A DNA stretch of 64,000 nucleotides from Mucilaginibacter sp. OK268 (GCF_900103125.1 NZ_FNJV01000001.1:930001-994000), one strand, 5' to 3'. Positions 54,628 through 64,000 are shown, numbered from the stretch's first letter. The notes: generated by a model not told the origin, from the sequence alone. Numbers and translations: made by a program.

Positions 54628-56505
54628 TCAAAAAGCCATATACTCCGTATACACCAGTTGCAAAAAGGCTTTGCCCTGCTGTAAGGTTTTATCTGTAGTA
54701 GCTTCTCCTGCATTCTTATTGCCTTTATAAACTATCCTGCGGCCCGAGTTATCATAGGAGATGCTTTGCTGCGGTGTCATAAATCCAAAGCCGTTATCCC
54801 AGTTAAAAAAAGCAAAGTCCTTACTGGTTGGGTTAAGCAAGTCTTTAGACCAGGTAAATTGGTTATGTGATATGTCCAGTTGAGCTAACAAGGTGGCCGC
54901 GATATCGGTTTGTCCGCCTAATTTATTGATCTTTTTACCCCTGTATTCCGGTTTGATCGCATCGCCAAAAAACAATAGTGGGATATGGTATTTGACCGGG
55001 TCATAGGCTTCGGCAATATTGCGGGGCAAGCGGTGCCCATGATCTGCCACCAGGATAAATAAGGTATTTTTATACCAGGCTTGTTTTTTTGCCTGCTCAA
55101 AATAAGCGTTCAGGCAGGAATCGGTAAAGTAAGCCGTGCTCCTGAATTGATTGCTGGCATCACCATCCTCATCGGCTGGAAAATGCGCTTTTACCGGCAA
55201 CACAAAAGGCTCATGATTGGTTGATGTTTGCAGGTACGAAAAGAAAGGTTGTTTTTGCTGCTGCGCGAATTGCAAATGTTTACTGAGCAGTACATCATCA
55301 TAAACACCCCACTTAGTTTGTACTTGCGCTGGGGCGAAGGCGCTTTCATCGGTAATTTGCTCAATCGCATGGCTGTTCATGAATATATTAAAATCCATGT
55401 AACTGCTTTTACCACCATAAAAATAAGAGGTATGGTATCCCGCGCTTTTAAACACTACGGATAGGGCGGGTAATTTCCGTTGTTTTAGTGTATCAGCAAT
55501 AATGGTACGGATGGCTTGTGATGGGAAGCCGCTCATAATGGATATGATACCCTTATCCGTACGATCGGCCGAGGAATAAATGTTGTTGAATAATACGCCC
55601 TGCTGAATGAATTTCTCAAAATTGGGGGCAACACCTTTATCGCCACCTAAAGACTCAATGATGCTTGCCGTATAACTTTCCAGCTGGATGATCACCACGT
55701 TGGGCCGGTCGGTAGTCAATATTTTTAATGACGAGTCCGACTTAACACTAAACGAATCATGTACCAGCTTTTCCGCATCCACGGGCTCCATGAACATGTA
55801 GGGGTTGTAGGGCTTACGGAAATTCTCAAAAATGTTATTGAACAGGTTCCACTCGGTATTCAGGGCCGATTGGTTCAGGATCTCCTTGTCCGAAAAATAA
55901 GCCGCGTTTTGGTTGATGGGCTCCGTTTGTAAGCCACCCCGCATAAACAGGAAATTGACAAGTACCAGCAAGCATATCAACCCTATTTTAAGCCCCGGTT
56001 TGGCTACGGGCTTCTTGAAATTATAATCAATAACGTACCAGGATAGTAATGCTCCTGAGCTCAGCAATAGTACGCCAATCAGGATACACTTACCCACCGG
56101 TGATGAGCCCGAGGATGCCAGTGCCTCGGAAGGGGCATGATAAAACGAGCTAAATACCCGGAAGGTAACTTTGGTGCCCCATTCCCTGAAAATATTAAAG
56201 TTGAGTATAGTATTTAAGGAGATGCAGAACAGGATGATCCCCACATAAATTTTAAGCCAGATAGGTTTGATATGCCAGGAGGGAATGAACCAATTAATGA
56301 TAAACACCAGCAAAGGGATGGTACAGATATAGGCCGTAGCCGAAGCATCCAGCCTAAAGCCGTAAAAAAATGTCTGGAGCAATTCGCCGAAACTGGCGCC
56401 GCGAATTTTATAAAAAAAGTATAATTCAAATGTAAGCCGCGTGATCACGAAGAACAGCAGCCAGAATATAAAAAATCTGATTATACTAAAAAGGTTTCTT
56501 AACAT
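54628..56505 (-). CDS. LTA synthase family sulfatase/phosphotransferase
   Basis: A 625-residue inner-membrane enzyme: five N-terminal membrane helices (about 5-180), then a periplasmic alkaline-phosphatase/sulfatase-fold domain. I use ATG 56505 rather than the TTG at 56517. Motifs fit: RPNVVIIQLESY with the metal Glu, SSADRTDKGIIS (nucleophile Thr region), SYFYGGKSSYMDFN and VADHGHRLP. Such proteins transfer phosphoglycerol or phosphoethanolamine to envelope glycans or lipids in Gram-negatives. The acceptor here is unknown. Confidence 0.9.
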   Translation of the reverse strand: MLRNLFSIIRFFIFWLLFFVITRLTFELYFFYKIRGASFGELLQTFFYGFRLDASATAYICTIPLLVFIINWFIPSWHIKPIWLKIYVGIILFCISLNTILNFNIFREWGTKVTFRVFSSFYHAPSEALASSGSSPVGKCILIGVLLLSSGALLSWYVIDYNFKKPVAKPGLKIGLICLLVLVNFLFMRGGLQTEPINQNAAYFSDKEILNQSALNTEWNLFNNIFENFRKPYNPYMFMEPVDAEKLVHDSFSVKSDSSLKILTTDRPNVVIIQLESYTASIIESLGGDKGVAPNFEKFIQQGVLFNNIYSSADRTDKGIISIMSGFPSQAIRTIIADTLKQRKLPALSVVFKSAGYHTSYFYGGKSSYMDFNIFMNSHAIEQITDESAFAPAQVQTKWGVYDDVLLSKHLQFAQQQKQPFFSYLQTSTNHEPFVLPVKAHFPADEDGDASNQFRSTAYFTDSCLNAYFEQAKKQAWYKNTLFILVADHGHRLPRNIAEAYDPVKYHIPLLFFGDAIKPEYRGKKINKLGGQTDIAATLLAQLDISHNQFTWSKDLLNPTSKDFAFFNWDNGFGFMTPQQSISYDNSGRRIVYKGNKNAGEATTDKTLQQGKAFLQLVYTEYMAF

Positions 56506-56577
56506 AAAGGGGTACAAAAGTAGTACTTTAACCTTAATGTTAAGAAACCTTTAATGAATTGTTAGTGAAGAGAGAAC

Positions 56578-56670
56578 GTATCAAGTAATTAGTATCAAGT
56601 ATCAAGATTTTTTGCCGACTGAAAATATCGCGTTTCAGGGGCTTGATACTTGATACTAACTACTTGATAC
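56578..56670. repeat. Inverted repeat of GTATCAAG units
   Basis: 29-nt near-perfect arms (56578-56606, 56642-56670) made of repeated GTATCAAGTA units. It lies between the sulfatase and DUF4412-like genes. Confidence 0.75.
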
Positions 56671-56676
56671 TAATTT

Positions 56677-57321
56677 TTATCTGCCGCCGCTCATGGCTTT
56701 CAAATCATCCAGAGATATTTTTTCGAAATCTGCCGGAATGCCGAATGTGCCCGCAGGAGCTTTCTCGTCAACAATACTCTTAACAGTAACATCAGTGCTT
56801 TGACCCTGGCTAAATGAAGTATATTGTACCGGGAAGCCGCCTATTTCCCTGTAATATTTGGCAATACCAGTTATCGGAACAACCACATCGTTGGTGATCC
56901 AGATATCATAGGTCTTTTTAGTTTTTGAATCCGTAGCTACTACTTTTTTGCAATTAAAACCCGAAATCTGTTTAGCTTCGGTTGATGGCGCGAAAGTAAA
57001 AGTTGGCATATCTGCCATAGCCTGATCTACTTCATCAGGCGTGGCGATAGCCGCTTTTTTAATGCTGGCAACGGGAACGTCAACCAATATAGCCATTGAT
57101 TTTCCGCTTACATCGGTTAATATTTTTATAGTAGCAGGACCTGTAGTAAATGTGAACGCGTTTGAGTCGGCACGGAAATACCCTTTCGCATTAACTTCCT
57201 GACCCCTCATATTGGTAGTAAAGTTAACAGTACCTTCAGTGTATTTTTTCTGCGCGCTGGCGCTCATGGCTGTTGCGGTAAGAGCCAGGCCCAGGGCAAC
57301 ATTAAAAAATTTAATATTCAT
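56677..57321 (-). CDS. DUF4412-like secreted protein
   Basis: A 214-residue exported protein (signal peptide about 1-23, ending in ASAQ). The mature part contains ISGFNCKKVVATDSKTKKTYDIWITND (about 122-148), which matches the DUF4412/GLPGLI-like pattern of a conserved Cys-Lys step followed by a WIT strand. The role is unknown, probably a periplasmic or surface beta-sandwich. It is separated from its neighbours by repeats and a 75-nt gap to comEC. Confidence 0.7.
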   Translation of the reverse strand: MNIKFFNVALGLALTATAMSASAQKKYTEGTVNFTTNMRGQEVNAKGYFRADSNAFTFTTGPATIKILTDVSGKSMAILVDVPVASIKKAAIATPDEVDQAMADMPTFTFAPSTEAKQISGFNCKKVVATDSKTKKTYDIWITNDVVVPITGIAKYYREIGGFPVQYTSFSQGQSTDVTVKSIVDEKAPAGTFGIPADFEKISLDDLKAMSGGR

Positions 57322-57396
57322 AGTTTTTGTTTGATTTATACCAATTTACCTGTTTTTGATTAAAAGACAAATTTATTAGTGTTTGGTTTAATTTTT

Positions 57397-59493
57397 TCAG
57401 TTAGATACGGCAATTAACGAAATGTTACGCTTTAATACGCTATAATTTATATGCTTTTCCTTCGCTTGTTGTTCAAGCAGCTCAATAAGCTTAGTGCTAT
57501 TGCTGCCATCAATTACAAGTGTTTGATAATCATAATTCTTGTTGATGGTGTTTAGATCGGCGTATGGGTTGCCGGTGATATACAAATAATCGGTTTTTAG
57601 TTTTTGGGGTAACTGTAACGAGAGTATTTGCTTGTCAAACACCATAATCTTTTTATTGTTGAACTGGATAAAACCTCCTTGTTTTTTCAGATAACTTTTG
57701 CTGATACCCTGGTTAAGGGTATATAATTCGGCATGGCTTATTTTGCAGCTATCCAGGTAGGGTTGTACAGCATATTTGTAGTTTTTATCGGTATCGGCCA
57801 GGTTGGTGAGTACAACAGCTTTGTCGCCACTTTTAAATATGATGCCGGTGTTTTTGCGGAGGTTCAAAAAAGCCACAGAGCTGCTATTATCTGCATGGTA
57901 TCTTTTTATGCTGATACTTAGGCATAACAAGAACAGGCAGGCCATGCTCAATTTGAGCAACCATGATTTTTTATCATATAAAAAATAAAACAGGCTAATG
58001 ATCAAAGTATAGGTAAGCAGGTACTCAGCCGTAGTAAACCATATTTTATTAATGCTGGCAAAGGGAGCGTGTTCAATAATGCTTAACGCTTTATTCATCA
58101 GGAGAATTGACTTCTCCAACACCCAGGCCAGCGTGGTCGACAGCCAGGGTACCCAGGCCAGCAGCAGGTAGGCTATGCCGCTATACATAATAACCATGGT
58201 AGGGATGATGATGAGTAGGTTGCTCAGCAAAAAGTAAACCGGGAACTGGTGAAAATAGTAAGCGCTTAAGGGAAAAGTGATCACTTGCGCGGCTATGGAT
58301 ACCGAACACAGCGCCCAAAGTTTATCGGCCCATTTGTTTTTGAATTTGAACCATTGATATACCACCGGCTGCAGCACGATCAACCCTGCTACCGACAAAT
58401 AGGAGAGCTGGAAACCCACATCCGTTATAAAAAATGGATCGTATAGCAGCAGTAACAGGGCCGATATCGCCAGGATGTTGAGCATATTAATATGCCTAAC
58501 AAAGGTATTACCGATAATGACCATACTGATCATAACCGCGGCCCGGCAAACTGCCGGCGAAAAACCCGTTAACATGGCGTAATAGCCTATCAGCATGATC
58601 ATGATTGTCATTTTTAAAAGCCTGCCATATTTATAACGGTTTAGAAAGCCCAGCATCCACTGCATTAACAGATAAATAATGGCCACATGCGCTCCCGATA
58701 CCGATAATACATGGATAGTGCCTGTTTTGGAGTAAGCCTGCAAAACATCATTACTGAGGTCGGCTTTGTAACCCAGTATGAGGGTAGAGGCTACAGCTAT
58801 AGCGTTTGGATCATGGAGCTTCTGTTTAAAAAGCACCACCATTTGTTGCCGCAGTTTTAAAGCATAGGCAATAAAGGGATTGCCTGTATCATGCTTTAAC
58901 AGTTTGTACTGTCCCGGAAATAAAAATACCTGGTAATAGATATTCTGATGGGCCAGGTATTTTTTATAATTAAACTCAGCCGGGTTAAAAGGTGGGTCGA
59001 TAGGGGTGTGGGTGGCGGGTACCAGCAGTTCATCGCCATATTGCAGGGCAATGGCATCGCTGTCCTTCAGGGTCAGCAGTAAGGTGCCCCTGACATCTGC
59101 GGTTTGCCGGTGGTTGATGCTTTGACGAACGGTAGCCGTAAACCGCACCAGTCCGTTTTTAAACTGGGGCTCGTTATTGATACTTACCGCCAGGTATTGT
59201 GACTGTATTTTTGAAAAATGCTGCCGGTTATTCAGTTCGTTATAACTGATCACGCTGATCCATCCGGCCGAAAATAAAATAAGACCCATCAACAGGCCGC
59301 CAATCCAGCGGGTTTTGTAAATAACCAACCGTTGGTAGTTTAAATTCAGCACAACAAATACGATAGCGAGACTGATAAAAGCAATGGTTAGGGCAGGCAA
59401 ATAAACAGCCGACAAAAACTGGATCCCTGTGGCCAATCCCAATAAAAAAGGTATAAGCAGAATAATAACCGGGATTTCGCCTTTATGATTCAC
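57397..59493 (-). CDS. ComEC/Rec2 family competence protein
   Basis: A 698-residue inner-membrane protein for DNA transport across the membrane in natural transformation. It starts at GTG (NHKGEIPVIILL). Family blocks are clear: SGAHVAIIYLL (about 250), TGFSPAVCRAAVMI (about 300-313), then several helices. The C-terminal soluble part (about 545-690) lacks an obvious HxHxDH metal motif of the usual metallo-beta-lactamase domain, so it may be a reduced form. No other competence gene is visible. Confidence 0.88.
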   Translation of the reverse strand: MNHKGEIPVIILLIPFLLGLATGIQFLSAVYLPALTIAFISLAIVFVVLNLNYQRLVIYKTRWIGGLLMGLILFSAGWISVISYNELNNRQHFSKIQSQYLAVSINNEPQFKNGLVRFTATVRQSINHRQTADVRGTLLLTLKDSDAIALQYGDELLVPATHTPIDPPFNPAEFNYKKYLAHQNIYYQVFLFPGQYKLLKHDTGNPFIAYALKLRQQMVVLFKQKLHDPNAIAVASTLILGYKADLSNDVLQAYSKTGTIHVLSVSGAHVAIIYLLMQWMLGFLNRYKYGRLLKMTIMIMLIGYYAMLTGFSPAVCRAAVMISMVIIGNTFVRHINMLNILAISALLLLLYDPFFITDVGFQLSYLSVAGLIVLQPVVYQWFKFKNKWADKLWALCSVSIAAQVITFPLSAYYFHQFPVYFLLSNLLIIIPTMVIMYSGIAYLLLAWVPWLSTTLAWVLEKSILLMNKALSIIEHAPFASINKIWFTTAEYLLTYTLIISLFYFLYDKKSWLLKLSMACLFLLCLSISIKRYHADNSSSVAFLNLRKNTGIIFKSGDKAVVLTNLADTDKNYKYAVQPYLDSCKISHAELYTLNQGISKSYLKKQGGFIQFNNKKIMVFDKQILSLQLPQKLKTDYLYITGNPYADLNTINKNYDYQTLVIDGSNSTKLIELLEQQAKEKHINYSVLKRNISLIAVSN

Positions 59494-59511
59494 GATGGAT
59501 AAGAGTCAAGA

Positions 59512-59640
59512 ATTAAGAGTCAGGAGTCAAGATAGAAGAAAAAAATCAAGCAACCATAAAATAAAGATTTCTTGTAGAGATTTGAGGTTCGATAAACGTT
59601 GTTCCCAAGTCTTGATTCTTGTCTCTTGATTCTTGCCTCT
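59512..59640. repeat. Inverted repeat of GAGTCAAG units
   Basis: AGAGTCAAGAATTAAGAGTC on the left (from 59512) pairs with TCTTGATTCTTGTCTCTTG on the right (to 59640), around an AT-rich core. It ends one base before the MerR gene stop. Confidence 0.7.
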
Positions 59641-59641
59641 C

Positions 59642-59977
59642 TTATAATTGGTCCCTAACTTCGAGCAGGAATTTTTTGATGTTTTCGAGCGAATCGATCA
59701 CGCGCTGGTTCTCTTTAGTATCGCTCATATTATGCTTCAGATGTTCTTTGGCGCCATTGAGCGTGTAACCTTTATCGCGGATAAGGTGAAAGATGATCTT
59801 GAAATTCTCGATGTCCTCGGGGGTAAAATAACGGTTGCCTTTTTTATTTTTTTTGGGTTGCAACACATCAAATTCTTTCTCATAGAAACGGATAAGCGAT
59901 TGGTTCACATCAAACATGGCCGATACTTCGCCCATGGTGTAATACATTTTGCTTATTTCGCGGTCTTTATAAGGCAT
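59642..59977 (-). CDS. MerR family transcriptional regulator
   Basis: A 111-residue DNA-binding protein. ATG 59977 is preferred; 59983 would use TTG. The MerR HTH spans about 14-60 (MGEVSAMFDVNQSLIRFYEKEFDVLQPKKNKKGNRYF), followed by a short coiled-coil. There is no ligand or metal-binding C-terminus. It resembles the short MerR regulators common near comEC or DNA genes in Bacteroidota. Target genes are unknown. Confidence 0.9.
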   Translation of the reverse strand: MPYKDREISKMYYTMGEVSAMFDVNQSLIRFYEKEFDVLQPKKNKKGNRYFTPEDIENFKIIFHLIRDKGYTLNGAKEHLKHNMSDTKENQRVIDSLENIKKFLLEVRDQL

Positions 59978-60171
59978 ACGCAAAGATAAATTTTATTTTG
60001 GATTTGCGATTTCGTAAAAATATAAGTCGTGAAAAGCACAAGTCGGCCATCCGCATTATCCTCAAGTGCAAGACTTGCGGGAAATACGCAAAATAGCGGC
60101 AGAGTCAAAATTTTATATACTAATTATTAGTAATTTATTATGTTTGGCAACACATTTTAAATCTTATCTAT

Positions 60172-60792
60172 ATGTTAAACAAAACAATTTTAGCCGTAGC
60201 ACTGCTTTTCGCGCTGACATCCTGTGGCAATTCCTCCAAAAAAGAAAATGAAGAAAAATCAGGCCTTGGTAAATTAGTAGAAGGCGCCAGCAATCTGGAT
60301 AAATTGGCAAAGTCAGGCGAGAAACTGAAAGACCAGACAGAGAAACTTAAAAAACTTACACCGGCAACTACAGAGGAGCTGAAAGCGGTGGTACCCGAGA
60401 ATGTGGGCGATTTCAAAAGAAAAAGCTATAGCGCGGGCGGCACCGTGGCCGATATTGTTGCTGCGGATGCGGAATATGCCAAAGAAGATAACAAAACTAT
60501 CCATGTGAGTATTTTAGATGGCGCCGGCGAATCGGGCAGCGCTGTGGTTAGTTTATTGGCCATGGGACTAAGTATGCAAACCGAATCAGAGTCAAACGGT
60601 ACTATCAGCAAAAACATCGAGATAGATGGTGTGCGTTATTCTACAGAAGACACTAAAAGCGCCTCCAGTGTAAGCTCTTCCCTTAAGTTTATACACAATG
60701 ATCGCTATGCCATTACTTTGCAAGGCGAAGGCTACAGTCTTTCAGAACTACAGGACTTTTTAAAGAAATTGGATCTGAGTTCATTAAAGTAA
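60172..60792 (+). CDS. Lipoprotein with helical and beta regions, unknown function
   Basis: A 206-residue lipoprotein: lipobox LTSC (Cys18), a charged linker rich in Lys and Glu (about 20-70), then a compact C-terminal domain (about 80-205). I do not recognise the family; SSVSSSLKFIHNDRYAITLQGEG suggests a beta-rich binding domain. It is divergent from the MerR gene with 194 nt between, and an intrinsic terminator follows 55 nt after it. Confidence 0.75.
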   Translation: MLNKTILAVALLFALTSCGNSSKKENEEKSGLGKLVEGASNLDKLAKSGEKLKDQTEKLKKLTPATTEELKAVVPENVGDFKRKSYSAGGTVADIVAADAEYAKEDNKTIHVSILDGAGESGSAVVSLLAMGLSMQTESESNGTISKNIEIDGVRYSTEDTKSASSVSSSLKFIHNDRYAITLQGEGYSLSELQDFLKKLDLSSLK

Positions 60793-61119
60793 ACCAGTCG
60801 TATTGGAGTAGATATTCTGTCCGATATTGCTTATATTTGTATATACAACAGCCCGGTTATCCTGATCAGAAAGGATAACCGGGCTGTTTTGTTAAGAGAT
60901 AAAAGGGCCCCAAAATAGACCGTTTTACATATAGTTATTTGACAGTCAATAAATTAATACTTTTTAAAGTTTTAAAAACACGCTAAAAACACGTTAAAAT
61001 TTGTTAAAAAGTGTTAAAATGAGGTTTTTTTGAGTGCTTTTTAGCTGTTTTTAGCCTCTTTTTGAGCAGAAAAGTGTTAAAATTTAAGGTTTAAAAAGTT
61101 TTTTGGAAGAGCGGGGAGT
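60793..61119. other. Low-complexity A/T-run gap
   Basis: Apart from the terminator at 60848-60890, this stretch holds reiterated GTTAAAA/GTGTTAAAA and TTTTTAGC/TTTTTGAG runs (about 60960-61095) in a strongly skewed AT context. No gene is visible. It precedes the R3 repeat and the alaS gene. Confidence 0.5.
60848..60890 (+). terminator. Intrinsic terminator after lipoprotein gene
   Basis: ACAGCCCGGTTATCC/GGATAACCGGGCTGT, a 15-bp perfect stem with a 9-nt loop followed by TTTTG. It is the transcript end of the lipoprotein gene. Confidence 0.9.
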
Positions 61120-61189
61120 GTCAGTCTGAGCTTGTCGAAGACTCGTGCGGAGAGGCCCACCCACCATGCTTCGACAGGCTCAGCATGAC
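61120..61189. repeat. Dispersed palindromic repeat, family R3, copy 3
   Basis: A 70-bp element of the same length and orientation as 20410-20479 (GTCAGTCTGAGCTTGTCGAAG to TTCGACAGGCTCAGCATGAC). Confidence 0.87.
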
Positions 61190-61319
61190 AGCCATATTTT
61201 GCAATAAATAAAACGCATCTGTACAAAATTTTTTACACGGTTGTAAAATATAATATACATCTGTACAAAAATTCACACTTTTGCACACTATACCGGTTTT
61301 GATAATAAAGCAATTATAA

Positions 61320-64000
61320 ATGACAGCTACCGAAATACGACAGGCTTTTCTTGATTTTTTTGTTTCCAAAGGGCATATCATTGTGCCTTCTGCACCTATT
61401 GTAATAAAAAACGATCCCACCCTCATGTTCACCAACGCGGGGATGAACCAGTTTAAAGATATATTTTTAGGCGAAGCACCCGCCAAAGCGCCCCGCGTAG
61501 CCGACACGCAACGCTGCCTGCGTGTATCTGGCAAACATAACGACCTGGAAGAGGTAGGTATTGATACCTATCACCATACCATGTTCGAGATGCTGGGCAA
61601 CTGGAGCTTTGGCGACTATTTTAAAAAAGAAGCCATCGCCTGGAGCTGGGAGCTGCTCACCGAAGTTTATAAATTGCCTAAAGACCGCCTGTACGTAACC
61701 TATTTTGAAGGTGACGAAAAGGAAGGACTGGAAAAAGATACCGAAACCTACGACTTATGGAAAGCCCTGGTTGCTGAAGATCACATCCTCCCCGGCAATA
61801 AAAAAGATAATTTCTGGGAAATGGGCGAAACCGGTCCATGCGGTCCATGTTCCGAAGTTCACTTTGACAGTCGCCCGGATAACGAGCGCGCCGAGGTAAG
61901 TGGAGCAACCCTGGTAAATGCCGACCATGACCAGGTAATCGAGATCTGGAATGATGTATTCATGCAATTTAACCGCTTAAAAGGCGGTGCATTGCAGCCG
62001 TTACCAGCCAAACATGTGGATACCGGTATGGGCTTCGAACGTTTGGTGCGCGTACTGCAAGGCAAAAGCTCCAATTACGATACGGATGTTTTCCAGCCGA
62101 TGATCCAGTTTATCGCTGCAAAAAGCGGCAAAACCTATAACCGCAAAGCCAAACCCGGCGATGCCGATTGGAATGAAGCCGTAGCCATGCGCGTACTGGC
62201 CGATCACATCCGTGCTATCAGTTTTGCCATTGCCGATGGACAGTTACCAGCCAGTAATAAGGCAGGTTATGTGATCCGTAGGATCTTACGTAGAGCTGTA
62301 CGTTATAGCTATCAAACTTTAGGTTTCAAAGAGCCATTCTTTAATCAATTGGTGCCCTTATTAGCTGAACAGTTTAAGGGGGTATTTGATAACCTTTATG
62401 CTCAGAAGGATTTTGTGCAAAAAGTGGTGTTGGAGGAAGAGTCGTCATTCTTAAAAACATTAGAAAAAGGCATTAACAGATTTAACAATTACACTTGGGA
62501 TTACGAAGCAATTCGTGAGACAACATCAATGTCGGAGCTGAATAAATCGTTTGATGATGTAAATGAGTACAGTGAAGAGAGACGAAAGAAAATGATAGCT
62601 GGTAAATTTGCATTTGAATTATCAGATACATACGGATTTCCTATCGACTTAACCGAGCTTATGGCTCGTGAAAAAGGTTGGACTGTTGATATTGACGGCT
62701 TTGAAAAAGCGCTCCAAGAACAAAAATCCCGCTCCCGTGCGGCAACTGCCATTGATACCGGAGATTGGGTTGTTCTAAGAGACAATGATAGCGTTGAGTT
62801 TACCGGTTATGATGAAACCGAAACCATTGCCCATGTGGTGAAATATCGCAAGGTAACCGCTAAGGGAAAAGAGCAATACCAGATCGTGCTGGATAAAACA
62901 CCTTTCTACGCCGAAAGCGGCGGCCAGGTAGGTGATAGGGGTGAATTGGTTTTCCCTGATGGTGAGATCATCAATGTAACAGATACCAAAAAAGAGAATG
63001 GTCTGATCGTACATTTTGTAGATAAGCTGCCCGAGGATATAGATGATGCTTTAACCGCTATTGTTGATCCTGCCCTGCGCAATCAAACCAACAGTAACCA
63101 CTCGGCTACGCACCTGCTGCATGCCGCCATGAAACAGGTATTAGGAAGTCACGTGAACCAAAAAGGCTCATTGGTGAATGCAGATTACCTGCGTTTCGAT
63201 TTTTCACATTTCGCCAAAGTAACCGACGAGGAACTGGCCCAGATAGAAGCTATTGTGAACCAAAAGGTACGCGAGAATATCCCGCTGAAAGAAGAACGCA
63301 GCGTATTATATGCCGAAGCCATCACCAGCGGCGTAACTGCCCTGTTTGGCGAAAAATATGGTGAGTATGTACGTGTGATCACTTTCGATGATGAATTTAG
63401 TAAAGAGCTTTGCGGGGGTACGCATGTAAAAGCTACCGGCCAGATAGGTTTCTTTAAAATTGTGGCCGAAAGTGCTGTAGCTGCCGGGGTACGCCGTATT
63501 GAGGCCATCACCGGGGTTGCTGCCGAGGTATATATCACCAATCAAAACCAGCTGATAGATCAGTTAAAAGAGCTGCTCAAAAATCCCAAGGACCTGGCCA
63601 AAAGTGTAGAGAGTCTGTTGGATGAGAACGCTAAACTGAAAAAAGAGATCGAAAAATCGATCCTGGAAAAATCATCAGGCTTAAAAAATGAGCTGGCACA
63701 AAAGGTGGAAGCCATCAATGGTATCAATTTTATCGCTCAAAAAGTAGCCCTACCCAATGCCGAAGCGGTTAAAAACCTGGCTTACCAGCTAAAAGATATC
63801 GTAACTGATCTGTTCCTGGTGCTGGCTGCCGATTTTGACGGTAAACCAAGTCTGACGGTAATGATAGCCGAAAACCTGGTAAAAGAAAAAGGCTTGAACG
63901 CCGGTAATATTGTACGCGAACTGGCCAAAGAGATCAAAGGCGGTGGCGGTGGTCAGCCATTCTTTGCAACCGCAGGCGGCAGTGATGCCAGCGGATTGGA
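61320..64000 (+). CDS. alaS: Alanyl-tRNA synthetase (3' end outside window)
   Basis: A 893-residue in-window part of AlaRS, starting at ATG 61320 (MTATEIRQAFLDFF). The class II core has MFTNAGMNQFKDIF and GDYFKKEAI; GETGPCGPCSEVH and DTGMGFERL follow. The editing domain has HSATHLLHAA and the C-terminal Cys motif ELCGGTHVKATG (zinc/editing His and Cys). The C-terminal GGGGGQPFFATAGGSDASG shows that only a few residues are missing. Between about 380 and 430 a stretch (NYTWDYEAIRETTSMSE) is longer than in many AlaRS. Confidence 0.96.
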   Translation, partial: MTATEIRQAFLDFFVSKGHIIVPSAPIVIKNDPTLMFTNAGMNQFKDIFLGEAPAKAPRVADTQRCLRVSGKHNDLEEVGIDTYHHTMFEMLGNWSFGDYFKKEAIAWSWELLTEVYKLPKDRLYVTYFEGDEKEGLEKDTETYDLWKALVAEDHILPGNKKDNFWEMGETGPCGPCSEVHFDSRPDNERAEVSGATLVNADHDQVIEIWNDVFMQFNRLKGGALQPLPAKHVDTGMGFERLVRVLQGKSSNYDTDVFQPMIQFIAAKSGKTYNRKAKPGDADWNEAVAMRVLADHIRAISFAIADGQLPASNKAGYVIRRILRRAVRYSYQTLGFKEPFFNQLVPLLAEQFKGVFDNLYAQKDFVQKVVLEEESSFLKTLEKGINRFNNYTWDYEAIRETTSMSELNKSFDDVNEYSEERRKKMIAGKFAFELSDTYGFPIDLTELMAREKGWTVDIDGFEKALQEQKSRSRAATAIDTGDWVVLRDNDSVEFTGYDETETIAHVVKYRKVTAKGKEQYQIVLDKTPFYAESGGQVGDRGELVFPDGEIINVTDTKKENGLIVHFVDKLPEDIDDALTAIVDPALRNQTNSNHSATHLLHAAMKQVLGSHVNQKGSLVNADYLRFDFSHFAKVTDEELAQIEAIVNQKVRENIPLKEERSVLYAEAITSGVTALFGEKYGEYVRVITFDDEFSKELCGGTHVKATGQIGFFKIVAESAVAAGVRRIEAITGVAAEVYITNQNQLIDQLKELLKNPKDLAKSVESLLDENAKLKKEIEKSILEKSSGLKNELAQKVEAINGINFIAQKVALPNAEAVKNLAYQLKDIVTDLFLVLAADFDGKPSLTVMIAENLVKEKGLNAGNIVRELAKEIKGGGGGQPFFATAGGSDASGL

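Noticed and set aside
61121..61534. Antisense ORF of 137 codons at the start of alaS
   Set aside because: It combines the R3 repeat with the antisense of alaS; the plus-strand AlaRS is unambiguous.

Overview
The window looks like chromosomal DNA of a Bacteroidota species, most likely family Sphingobacteriaceae (Mucilaginibacter/Pedobacter-like). This is inferred from gene content: a GH78 rhamnosidase, DUF5686 and DUF3943 envelope proteins, YwbE, a DUF4412-like protein, a sphingolipid pathway, moderate GC, weak Shine-Dalgarno signals, and many intergenic inverted repeats of types common in that phylum. No phage, plasmid, CRISPR array, rRNA or transposase gene was seen. Both window edges cut genes: a rhamnosidase on the left and alaS on the right.

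Layout. 1-3.0 kb: a secreted alpha-L-rhamnosidase and a small protein. 3.5-7.9 kb: a YdcF-like protein, an OmpR/HAMP-kinase two-component pair, a UspA-like protein and a bestrophin channel, closed by a strong terminator. 8-13.1 kb: an acyltransferase, an Anbu proteasome-like peptidase and a transglutaminase separated by a MITE-like element, and a DUF3943 envelope protein. 13.1-17.1 kb: tRNA-Cys, argH, ywbE, DUF1345 and DUF72 genes. 17.4-19.2 kb: a secreted protein with a His/Cys pair like clan CD peptidases, next to a lipoprotein that resembles a peptidase propeptide. 19.5-31.4 kb: mostly minus-strand enzymes and envelope proteins (SDR, AraC regulators, Tat/lipoprotein amidase, PEBP, nucleotide pyrophosphatase, fused esterase, BLUF photoreceptor, metallo-hydrolase, CAP protein, and a TPR protein apparently frameshifted at a run of nine A).

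31.6-42.4 kb, all on the minus strand, is the most coherent block. It encodes serine palmitoyltransferase, a GNAT protein (ceramide synthase candidate), an SDR (3-ketosphinganine or ketoceramide reductase candidate), myo-inositol-phosphate synthase, a DUF5686 outer-membrane protein, a CDP-alcohol phosphatidyltransferase, a fatty-acid-hydroxylase-type enzyme and a PAP2/Aur1-type transferase. Together they can be read as a nearly complete route to (hydroxy)ceramide and inositol phosphoceramide. Two perfect 22-bp palindromes lie upstream of the inositol-phosphate synthase gene and look like operators.

42.7-48.7 kb is a TolC-adaptor-RND efflux operon. Its adaptor is preceded by three 50-bp tandem repeats that create overlapping micro-ORFs. 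49-54.4 kb: an outer-membrane barrel protein, an aminotransferase, and a tightly packed CDF transporter-Nudix-bioA-di-iron protein operon. 54.6-60.8 kb: an LTA-synthase-like sulfatase, a DUF4412-like protein, ComEC, a MerR regulator and a lipoprotein. The window ends in alaS.

Intergenic space is rich in dispersed palindromic elements. At least three families recur within the window, and there are further single elements. All functional calls come from reading the sequence and from remembered family knowledge; no database search was run.
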